From an uncultured Bacteroidales bacterium (GTDB taxonomy: Bacteria; Bacteroidota; Bacteroidia; Bacteroidales; P3): 5,280 bases of DNA. The notes below the pieces were generated by a model. The model saw only the letters and a program-made list of their open reading frames with translations. It made no database searches and had not been told where the DNA came from. The stretch lies in the NCBI GenBank assembly GCA_947176325.1, contig CAMWQD010000098.1:1-5280 (forward strand), written 5' to 3'. Below, one piece after another: positions 1-5,280 of this stretch. Every line of letters begins with the position of its first letter. Positions within the stretch are counted from its first letter, which is position 1. The position numbers and the translations under genes were made by a program.

Positions 1-749
1 ACCCGTCGTTCCGAAAAACTTTCGAAGAAGCGCGCCGCAGCTTTGGCTCCCACCACGCCGGCCACGGCTTTCTTGGAGGTATCGTCGATATGGTCGATAT
101 TTTCCAACAGCGCCGAAACCCGTTCCCAGGCGCGGCGGTCGGGCGTCTTTTCCAAGCCGGAATCCAAGGTGCGGAGCATGTCGCCGTCGAGGTAATCGCG
201 GTTGTTGTCGATAAAGCCGGTAACCCGTCCGTCGAGCCCTTTTTCCTGTGCCCAAAAAAGCCATTCTTCTACGGTAGGCTTGAAATGGTAGATATTGAAC
301 CGGGAAACCAAGGCTGGGTCGAGGTCGGTAAGCTGGTATTCGTCGCCTTCGTTCACGGCAGAGATGATGCGGCTTCCCTGCGGCAGGGAACGCCCCGCCA
401 GCTTGCGGTTCAACGCCAGGTCCATGATGGTTTGCAGGATTTCGGGGCGGGCGCGGTTGAGCTCGTCGAGAAACAGCACGATGGGCTCGTTGTCCAAGGG
501 AAACCAATAGGGCGGCATAAAGTCGGTCTTTCCCGTTTTTTCGTTCTTGCAGGGAATCCCGATAAGGTCGCCGGGGTCGCTCATCTGCCCCAAGAACAGA
601 CTCACCACCTTTTGTCCCTTGCCTCGGAAATAATCGCCCAATATCTGCGATTTGCCTATGCCGTGCCTCCCCACCAGCATGATGTTCTGCGAGGCGGGCA
701 TCGCCTCCAGCAAGGCGTATAACTCTTTTGTATGGATACAGACGGCCAT
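1..749 (-). CDS. MoxR-type AAA+ ATPase, partial (3' end off the left edge)
   Basis: Reading the minus strand from the ATG at 749-747 gives 249 uninterrupted codons to the window edge, so the C-terminus is missing. Visible motifs are those of an AAA+ ATPase of the MoxR/AAA_5 kind: Walker A GRHGIGKS (residues 27-34), Walker B VLFLDE (91-96), sensor-1 region SAVN with Asn133, and a DPALVSRF segment (145-151) with Arg150 as the probable arginine finger. The MSDPGDLIG stretch (56-64) and the MPPYWFP stretch (78-84) resemble ATPases often encoded beside von Willebrand factor A-domain proteins. Family knowledge: MoxR ATPases act as chaperones that remodel or activate partner complexes, usually with a VWA protein as adaptor; that partner would lie left of the window and is not seen. 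There is no signal peptide, so it should be cytoplasmic. The start is supported by a -7 promoter box 24 bases upstream and the Walker A position near the N-terminus. The precise substrate is unknown. Confidence 0.9.
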   Translation of the reverse strand, partial: MAVCIHTKELYALLEAMPASQNIMLVGRHGIGKSQILGDYFRGKGQKVVSLFLGQMSDPGDLIGIPCKNEKTGKTDFMPPYWFPLDNEPIVLFLDELNRARPEILQTIMDLALNRKLAGRSLPQGSRIISAVNEGDEYQLTDLDPALVSRFNIYHFKPTVEEWLFWAQEKGLDGRVTGFIDNNRDYLDGDMLRTLDSGLEKTPDRRAWERVSALLENIDHIDDTSKKAVAGVVGAKAAARFFESFSERR

Positions 750-772
750 GATCTTGTAAAATTTTTAGGTCG

Positions 773-808
773 CAAAAGTAATTCTTCCCCGGCACGCACG
801 AAAAAAAA
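773..808 (-). promoter_or_regulatory. Bacteroidota-type promoter for the ATPase gene
   Basis: On the minus strand, TACTTTTG (780-773) matches the Bacteroidota -7 consensus TAnnTTTG exactly. It is preceded, after a 20-base spacer, by a run of eight T (808-801) that can stand in for the T-rich -33 element. Transcription would start near 767, giving a leader of about 18 bases before the ATG at 749. The leader is AT-rich and has no Shine-Dalgarno sequence, as is usual in this phylum. The -7 match is direct; the -33 assignment is weaker. Confidence 0.7.
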
Positions 809-821
809 CGCGGCGAAATTT

Positions 822-829
822 TAAATTTG
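822..829 (+). promoter_or_regulatory. Bacteroidota-type -7 box for the transporter operon
   Basis: TAAATTTG matches the TAnnTTTG -7 consensus exactly and lies 22 bases before the ATG at 852, so transcription would start near 835 with a leader of about 16 bases. I see no TTTG-like -33 element at the expected distance (about 798-801); that spot adjoins the poly-A tract that serves as the opposite promoter's -33 region. A weak or activator-dependent promoter is possible. This is the only promoter visible for the three-gene operon. Confidence 0.6.
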
Positions 830-851
830 CAACGGTGGAAATACCTTGCCC

Positions 852-2465
852 ATGAAGAAAATTCCCGGAACCTTTACCATTGTCTGCTATATCGTGTTGG
901 CGGCCGCCCTGCTCACGTGGGTGATTCCCGGAGGGGAATATCTGCGCGAGGTGCAGGTGTATGAGGGCGTGGAACGCGAGGTGGCCGTGGAGGGTTCGTT
1001 TCATTATGTGGAGCCCGAACCGCAGACCTATTCGGTGTTTTTCTCTCTTTTCGAGGGTTTTATAGACAAGGCCGACATCATTGTCTTTGTGCTTATGGTG
1101 GGCGGGGCGTTTTGGATTCTGAACAGCACCAAGGCCATTGATGCGGGTGTGCACGCTTTCGTGCGCTTCACACGGCGGTGCAGGGAGAAGAAAGCCTTGC
1201 GGAAGGTGGATGTGGATGCCTTTGTGCTGGCTCTCATTATGTTGATGTTCAGTTTGTTCGGGGCGGTGTTCGGGATGAGTGAGGAAACTATCGCGTTCAT
1301 TATCATCTTTGTGCCTATGGCCGTTTCCATGGGTTACGATTCGCTTACGGGCGTGGCCGTGTCGTATCTGGCGGCGCACGTGGGGTTTGCGGGTGCCATG
1401 CTCAATCCTTTCACTATCGGCATTGCGCAGGGCATTGCGGGTGTGCCTCTTTTCTCGGGGCTCGAATATCGGTTTTTCTGTTGGGTGATTCTTACCGCCA
1501 TCGCCATGATTTTTGTGCTTTGGTATGCCAAAAAGGTGAAGAAGAATCCCGAAATCTCGCCGGTCTATAAATTGGATGCCTATTGGCGGGAACGGGCGGC
1601 TTCGGTATCGGAAACCGAACCCGCGACAGCCACCGCGCCCGCAACGGCAACCACAAAGGCCCCTTATGTCATCTTCACCCTTCTCGCCCTCGCGCAAATC
1701 CTCTTCGCCGTCTATTATCCCCATACCTGCATCACCATCGGCGACGGAACTCTGCGCCTCCCGCTTCTGCCCATTCTCGCCGCCCTCTACACGCTTTCGG
1801 GATTTTGGGCGGCAAAACGCTCGCTGTCGGCCTTCAACCTGCATATCCTGCTCTTCACCATTCTCTATTTGGTGACGGGCGTGTTGGGCTACGGCTGGTA
1901 TATCATGGAGATTTCCGCGCTTTTCCTTGTCATGGGCATCTGTTCGGGCTTGGCCGCGGGCAAAGGCTTGGACAAGGTGATGCAGCTGTTTTTGGAGGGT
2001 GTGAAAGATATTTTGGTGCCGGCCATGGTGATTGGCCTTGCCAGCGGCATCATCTTTATCTTGCAGGAAGGCAAGGTGATAGATACCATTCTCTACGGAG
2101 TTTCCAAGACTATGGCGCAGACGGGCGAAGTAGGTTCGGTGGGCGTGATGTATGTCTTTCAGACCTTGCTGAACTTGGTGATGCCCTCGGGAAGCGCCAA
2201 GGCCGCGCTCACGATGCCGATCATGGGGCAGTTCGCCGACCTGATTCACCTTTCGCGTCAGACAGCCGTTCTGGCCTTTCAGTTCGGCGACGGCTTCACC
2301 AATATGATTACGCCCACCTCGGGCGTGCTTTTGGGTGTGCTGGGCGTGGCGAAGATTCCCTATGCCCTGTGGTTCAAGTGGGTTTGGAAGTTCATCTTGT
2401 TTTTGATTGTGGCGGGCTTTCTGCTGATGCTGCCCACCATGTTCTATTCGTTTAACGGATTTTAA
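852..2465 (+). CDS. YfcC/DcuC-family integral membrane transporter
   Basis: This 537-residue, very hydrophobic protein belongs to the YfcC family (C4-dicarboxylate anaerobic carrier-like, also annotated as putative basic amino acid antiporters). Family-like stretches include TWVIPGGEY (22-30), GAVFGMSEE (137-145), HVGFAGAMLNPF (176-187), NLVMPSGSAKAALTMP (441-456), and QFGDGFTNMITPTSGVLLG (477-495). I count about 12 or more membrane segments. The substrate cannot be read from sequence; dicarboxylates or amino acids are the family-based candidates, and the aspartate kinase downstream makes an aspartate-related substrate worth testing. I prefer the ATG at 852 over the in-frame TTG at 846 because the protein then begins MKKIPGTF, as relatives do. 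A weak GGTGG lies at 834-838. Oddities are an Ala/Thr/Pro linker (257-268) followed by about 60 residues with two extra hydrophobic segments (272-290, 302-320) that E. coli-type YfcC seems to lack, in a C-rich stretch of DNA. It is first in an operon, with an 11-base gap to the next gene. Confidence 0.88.
   Translation: MKKIPGTFTIVCYIVLAAALLTWVIPGGEYLREVQVYEGVEREVAVEGSFHYVEPEPQTYSVFFSLFEGFIDKADIIVFVLMVGGAFWILNSTKAIDAGVHAFVRFTRRCREKKALRKVDVDAFVLALIMLMFSLFGAVFGMSEETIAFIIIFVPMAVSMGYDSLTGVAVSYLAAHVGFAGAMLNPFTIGIAQGIAGVPLFSGLEYRFFCWVILTAIAMIFVLWYAKKVKKNPEISPVYKLDAYWRERAASVSETEPATATAPATATTKAPYVIFTLLALAQILFAVYYPHTCITIGDGTLRLPLLPILAALYTLSGFWAAKRSLSAFNLHILLFTILYLVTGVLGYGWYIMEISALFLVMGICSGLAAGKGLDKVMQLFLEGVKDILVPAMVIGLASGIIFILQEGKVIDTILYGVSKTMAQTGEVGSVGVMYVFQTLLNLVMPSGSAKAALTMPIMGQFADLIHLSRQTAVLAFQFGDGFTNMITPTSGVLLGVLGVAKIPYALWFKWVWKFILFLIVAGFLLMLPTMFYSFNGF
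1620..1655 (+). repeat. Short Ala/Thr/Pro repeat in the transporter's central loop
   Basis: Residues 257-268 of the transporter read PATATA then PATATT, an imperfect six-residue repeat made twice. The two copies use different synonymous codons, so this is not a recent DNA duplication. It lies in the hydrophilic loop between the two halves of the protein and is probably a flexible linker. Confidence 0.6.
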
Positions 2466-2476
2466 AAAATTGCGAA

Positions 2477-3745
2477 ATGGAAGTTTATAAATTCGGAGGG
2501 GCTTCGGTGAAAGATGCGGCGGCGGTGCGCAATGTGGCCGGAATCTTGCGGAGCGAAGTTACCGATACCACCTGCGTGGTGGTGTCGGCTATGGGAAAGA
2601 CCACCAATGCGTTGGAAGTGGTTTTGGATGCTTTCTACCAAGGCAGGCCCGATGCCGCGCAAACCGTGAAGGCGGTGGTGGAGACTCATCTTCATATCCT
2701 GCACGGCCTGTTTCCCGACCCCGCCCACGAGGCCTACGCCAAGGTGAAGGCACTTTTCACCGACTTGATGCGCGAAGCCCGCTCGCTGGGCAAGACCCCC
2801 TACGACGAAGCCTACGACCGCATCGTGTCTTACGGCGAGCGGCTTTCCACCTGCATCATCGCCGAATATCTCAACGACCAAGGCATAGGCACCGCCGAAC
2901 TCGACGCCCGTAACCTCGTGATTACCGACGGCCATTTCCGCGAAGGCAAAGTGCTTTGGGAACCCACGGCGGAGCGGATTCGGAAAGCGGCCGCACAAGT
3001 GCGGGAAGACGGTCTTTTGGTGGCGCTCACCCAAGGCTTCATAGCCCGCAGCGAAGACGGCAAGACCGTAACGCTGGGACGCGAGGGCTCGGACTATTCG
3101 GCCGCCATTTTCTCCTACTGCCTGGATGCCGAGAAGATGACCATTTGGAAAGACGTGCCGGGCGTGCTCAATGCAGACCCCAAGTATTTCACCAACACTC
3201 AAAAGCTCGACTACATCTCCTATTACGATGCCACCGAGCTGGCCTACTACGGGGCGAGCATCATCCACCCCAAAACCATAAAGCCGCTTCAAAACAAGCA
3301 TATACCCCTGCATGTGCGCTCGTTTATGGACGTGGCCGCCCCCGGCACATGGGTAGGGCTCGACGATGTGCCCAATTCCGAGATACCTTCGTTCATCTGC
3401 AAACCCAAACAAGTGCTGCTTTCCATCTATCCCAAGGATTTTTCGTTTATCGACGAGAGCAATCTTTCGGAAATCTTCGGGATTTTGGTGAAGAACGGCA
3501 TGAAAGTGAATTTGATGCAGAACTCCGCCTTGAGCTTTTCGGTTTGCTTGGATCAGACGCGGGGAGACCTCGATGCGGTGCTTTCGCAACTTTCGCCGCG
3601 CTACGACTGTCGTTTCAATCAGGAATTGGAATTGGTTACCATCCGGCATCACACTCAGGAAGTTATAGACAACATCGTGGGCGGCCGTGAAGTGCTTTTG
3701 GAGCAGCGCACCCGTCAGGCAGCCCAGTTGGTATTGAAAATCTGA
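2477..3745 (+). CDS. Aspartate kinase (monofunctional, short Bacteroidota form)
   Basis: This 422-residue enzyme phosphorylates L-aspartate with ATP to 4-phospho-aspartate, the first step toward lysine, diaminopimelate, threonine and methionine. The amino acid kinase domain covers about residues 1-285: KFGGASV (5-11), VVSAMGKTTN (35-44), SYGERLST (118-125), GREGSDYSAA (201-210), WKDVPGVLNADP (224-235) and GASIIHPKTI (259-268). One recognisable ACT regulatory domain follows (about 313-375, including NLSEIFGILVKNGMKVNLMQ), where end-product inhibition would act. The last 45 or so residues are too short for a normal second ACT domain; E. coli LysC has 449 residues with two. From memory, a distinct form of this size with KFGGASVKDA at the start occurs in Flavobacteria and other Bacteroidota, beside the longer canonical enzyme. 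There is no homoserine dehydrogenase or decarboxylase fusion. The ATG follows A-rich sequence without a Shine-Dalgarno motif. It overlaps the next gene by one base. I give no symbol because the allosteric type is unclear. Confidence 0.95.
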   Translation: MEVYKFGGASVKDAAAVRNVAGILRSEVTDTTCVVVSAMGKTTNALEVVLDAFYQGRPDAAQTVKAVVETHLHILHGLFPDPAHEAYAKVKALFTDLMREARSLGKTPYDEAYDRIVSYGERLSTCIIAEYLNDQGIGTAELDARNLVITDGHFREGKVLWEPTAERIRKAAAQVREDGLLVALTQGFIARSEDGKTVTLGREGSDYSAAIFSYCLDAEKMTIWKDVPGVLNADPKYFTNTQKLDYISYYDATELAYYGASIIHPKTIKPLQNKHIPLHVRSFMDVAAPGTWVGLDDVPNSEIPSFICKPKQVLLSIYPKDFSFIDESNLSEIFGILVKNGMKVNLMQNSALSFSVCLDQTRGDLDAVLSQLSPRYDCRFNQELELVTIRHHTQEVIDNIVGGREVLLEQRTRQAAQLVLKI

Positions 3746-3747
3746 TG
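3743..3747 (+). promoter_or_regulatory. TGATG stop/start overlap, likely translational coupling
   Basis: The TGA of the aspartate kinase (3743-3745) and the ATG of the histidine kinase (3745-3747) share one A. There is no separate promoter box or Shine-Dalgarno motif just upstream, so the histidine kinase is probably translated by ribosomes finishing the upstream gene. Confidence 0.75.
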
Positions 3748-5001
3748 AAGAGAAAACGACTCATATACATAGCGGTTACCATGTTCTTCGCCTTGGTGGG
3801 ACTGCTTGCCGTGCAGTTCTATTGGGCGAAGCGGATTTCTACCATGAGCCGCGAGTTCGTGCACACCAATATGGAAGCGGCCATGCAGGATGTGGCCGCG
3901 CAGACCGAGGGCGGGCTTTTGGCGCAACTGTCTTTGTTCGACCCGCTCTTGGCCGAAACGCAGGTGCAGCAGCTGGCGCCCCAAATCGACAAGGCCGTGG
4001 ACGAAGCCCTGCAACGGCATCGTCTGCGCATCCGTGCGGAGTGGGGCATCTACAGCACCTACAGTTCCAAACTCATTGCACAGAAGAGCGGCGACTATGG
4101 TGTGCAGCTCTTGCAGAGCCCTTACAGCTACCGTATCTTTTCGGACATAGACGCTCCCTATCCCTTTATACTGTTGGCCTATGTGCCGCCCCGCGCGGCC
4201 TCGCTCCTGCCGCAGATGTGGTATCTGGCCGCCTTTTCGGTGGCGCTTTTGCTTCTGTTGCTTTATAGTTTCGTCTATACCCTCGTTTCCATTTGGAAAC
4301 AGAAGAAACTCACCGAAATGAAGAGCGACCTAATCAATCATGTCACGCACGAGATAAAAACGCCCGTCAGCACGATAGCCCTGATATGCGAATCGTTCGA
4401 CGACCCCGATGTGCATTACGACGAGGAGGGCCTGACCGAAGTGCTGGGCATCATCAAGCAGGAAAACAAGAGGTTGGAAACGCTCACGCGGCAGATTATA
4501 GAGATTTCGAAAATGGAGGAGGGCGCGTATTTCCTCAACAAGACACGGTTTTCGCTGCATAAGGCTATCGAGGAAGCCGTCAACAACACAGGCTTTCAGG
4601 TGATGCACAAGGGAGGCCGCATCGTAACGCATTTCGATGCCCTAAACGATGAAATCGAGGGCGACCGCACACATATCGTGCATATCCTTTCCAACTTGAT
4701 AGACAACGCCAACAAGTATTGCGACGAAAAGCCGTTGATTGAGATTTCCACGCGGAGCGAAGAGGGCGCGATTTATGTGGATGTGAAGGACAACGGAATC
4801 GGGATTGCCAAAGCGAACTTGAAGCGGATTTTTGAAAAACTCTATCGGGTTCCGACAGGCAACCTCCACAATGTAAAAGGTTTCGGGCTCGGTCTAAGCT
4901 ATGTGAAATCCATCATGCAGCAGCATGGCGGCGAAGTTTGGGTGGAGAGCGAACTCAAGCAGGGTTCCACCTTTCACCTCAAATTCCGCACGTCTCGATG
5001 A
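3745..5001 (+). CDS. Membrane sensor histidine kinase, RprX-like, without adjacent response regulator
   Basis: This 418-residue protein autophosphorylates on a histidine in response to a signal and passes the phosphate to a response regulator. A positively charged start (MKRKR) precedes a first membrane helix (about 6-27); a periplasmic sensor region of about 130 residues (29-157) shows no domain I recognise; a second helix lies at about 158-181. There is no HAMP domain: a short KQKKLTEMKSDLI linker leads straight to the H box HVTHEIKTP with His202. The ATPase domain has the N box (HILSNLIDNANKY, 313-325), G1 box DNGIG (349-353), F box region (RIFEKLYRVP, 361-370) and G2 box GFGLGLSYV (379-387). 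All key residues are present, so it should be active. The catalytic half resembles Bacteroides RprX, but the sensor region is shorter. The usual neighbouring response regulator is not found downstream in the window or between the operon genes. Its last 23 bases overlap a convergent small ORF. Confidence 0.95.
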   Translation: MKRKRLIYIAVTMFFALVGLLAVQFYWAKRISTMSREFVHTNMEAAMQDVAAQTEGGLLAQLSLFDPLLAETQVQQLAPQIDKAVDEALQRHRLRIRAEWGIYSTYSSKLIAQKSGDYGVQLLQSPYSYRIFSDIDAPYPFILLAYVPPRAASLLPQMWYLAAFSVALLLLLLYSFVYTLVSIWKQKKLTEMKSDLINHVTHEIKTPVSTIALICESFDDPDVHYDEEGLTEVLGIIKQENKRLETLTRQIIEISKMEEGAYFLNKTRFSLHKAIEEAVNNTGFQVMHKGGRIVTHFDALNDEIEGDRTHIVHILSNLIDNANKYCDEKPLIEISTRSEEGAIYVDVKDNGIGIAKANLKRIFEKLYRVPTGNLHNVKGFGLGLSYVKSIMQQHGGEVWVESELKQGSTFHLKFRTSR

Positions 5002-5146
5002 AAGACGGGAGGGTGTGCTCCGCCTGCACCACGCCGAACACAAGCGACGAGGAGAGGATGAACGGAAAGAAGAGGGGATAGGGCAGGAGCTTGGCCACTT
5101 TTTTGGCAAAGCGGATGGTTTTGGAAAGGATACTACTGTTTTTCAT
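4979..5146 (-). CDS. Possible small one-helix membrane protein, 55 residues
   Basis: The minus strand reads ATG (5146-5144) to TGA (4981-4979) and encodes 55 residues. The N-terminus is basic (Lys2, Lys9, Arg12, Lys15, Lys16, Lys19), followed by one hydrophobic segment at about residues 22-40 (LPYPLFFPF then ILSSSLVFGVV). A VQA motif (39-41) just before Glu42 could be a signal-peptidase site, which would leave a 14-residue tail (EHTLPSFIETCGI plus flanking residue choice); a membrane-anchored small protein is as likely. I do not recognise a family. Support for a real gene is the A-rich upstream stretch AAAAACAAACGTT typical of Bacteroidota starts, and the clean basic-then-hydrophobic pattern. 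Against it are the short length, absence of a clear -7 box, and the 23-base antisense overlap with the histidine kinase. It could also be the remnant of a truncated gene. Confidence 0.45.
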   Translation of the reverse strand: MKNSSILSKTIRFAKKVAKLLPYPLFFPFILSSSLVFGVVQAEHTLPSFIETCGI

Positions 5147-5280
5147 AACGTTTGTTTTTGTCGTTTTTTAACCTTCTTGCCTATATATCGTGGAATTTCT
5201 TTTTTATCGAACTTTTGCGCATAAGATTTCATATAAATCTCTGTGAATAAGAATAAAAAAAATATAGGAGGCCTCTACTT
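5147..5280. other. AT-rich intergenic region, no gene seen
   Basis: By eye about 30% GC, far below the coding DNA to the left. It contains T-rich runs (5151-5169), a weak plus-strand -7-like box AACTTTTG (5210-5217, one mismatch to TAnnTTTG, no good -33), and an A8 run (5255-5262) next to GAGGCCTC (5268-5275). Read on the minus strand this last part is a GC-rich arm followed by T8, which may be the 3' half of an intrinsic terminator for a minus-strand gene to the right. No hairpin terminator for the histidine kinase operon is apparent. Confidence 0.5.

Noticed and set aside
90..722. Plus-strand ORF of 210 codons at the left end
   Set aside because: The opposite strand encodes an ATPase with intact Walker A, Walker B and sensor motifs; the plus-strand ORF is its shadow.
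846..851. TTG start for the transporter
   Set aside because: The ATG at 852 gives the family-like N-terminus MKKIPGTF; the weak GGTGG at 834-838 would space better for the TTG, but such motifs carry little weight in this phylum.
765..2249. Long minus-strand ORF (494 codons) opposite the transporter
   Set aside because: The translation is rich in His, Arg and Gly without domain motifs, and lies antisense to a clear YfcC-family gene. It is open because of the codon bias of the plus-strand gene.
2462..3652. Long minus-strand ORF (396 codons) opposite the aspartate kinase
   Set aside because: It mirrors the codons of a well-supported enzyme, has no recognisable motif, and no promoter or start context was seen.
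5147..5169. Terminator after the histidine kinase (AACG ... CGTT followed by T run)
   Set aside because: The stem would be only four base pairs with an 11-base T-rich loop, too weak to call, and it lies in the leader of the small minus-strand ORF.
4925..5224. Plus-strand ORF of 99 codons after the histidine kinase, considered as a response regulator
   Set aside because: It has no receiver or DNA-binding motif, begins inside the kinase gene in another frame, and has a low-complexity charged composition.
1..5280. CRISPR arrays, tRNA or rRNA genes, insertion sequences, attachment sites
   Set aside because: No repeat-spacer pattern, cloverleaf or rRNA-like sequence, transposase motif or terminal inverted repeats were seen; nearly all of the window is accounted for by protein genes.

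Overview
The window looks like chromosomal DNA of a Bacteroidota organism, most likely a moderately GC-rich member of the Bacteroidales (an Alistipes/Rikenellaceae-like genome would fit; this placement is inference). The pointers are two Bacteroidota-type -7 promoter boxes (TAnnTTTG), starts without a convincing Shine-Dalgarno sequence, an aspartate kinase of the short form I associate with Bacteroidota, and a histidine kinase of the RprX-like type common in this phylum.

Layout. Positions 1-749, minus strand, hold the N-terminal 249 codons of a MoxR-type AAA+ ATPase whose 3' end lies beyond the left edge. A short divergent intergenic region (750-851) carries back-to-back promoters, one for the ATPase and one for the plus-strand operon. 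The operon has three genes: a YfcC/DcuC-family membrane transporter (852-2465), an aspartate kinase 11 bases later (2477-3745), and a membrane-bound sensor histidine kinase (3745-5001) whose ATG shares one base with the kinase stop codon (TGATG). A small minus-strand ORF for a 55-residue one-helix membrane protein (4979-5146) converges on the histidine kinase and overlaps its last 23 bases. Positions 5147-5280 are AT-rich and show no gene.

How the genes may work together. The aspartate kinase commits aspartate to the lysine/threonine/methionine/diaminopimelate branch. The transporter belongs to a family annotated for dicarboxylates or basic amino acids. The histidine kinase has a periplasmic sensor region of about 130 residues and no response regulator next to it in this window. 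An operon linking transport, aspartate-family synthesis and sensing of an external signal is plausible but is inference. The ATPase is divergently transcribed and need not be functionally linked.

I do not see a clearly new biological system. The points most worth following are the transporter-aspartokinase-histidine kinase coupling with an apparently orphan kinase, the extra membrane segment and C-rich island inside the transporter, and the small overlapping ORF.
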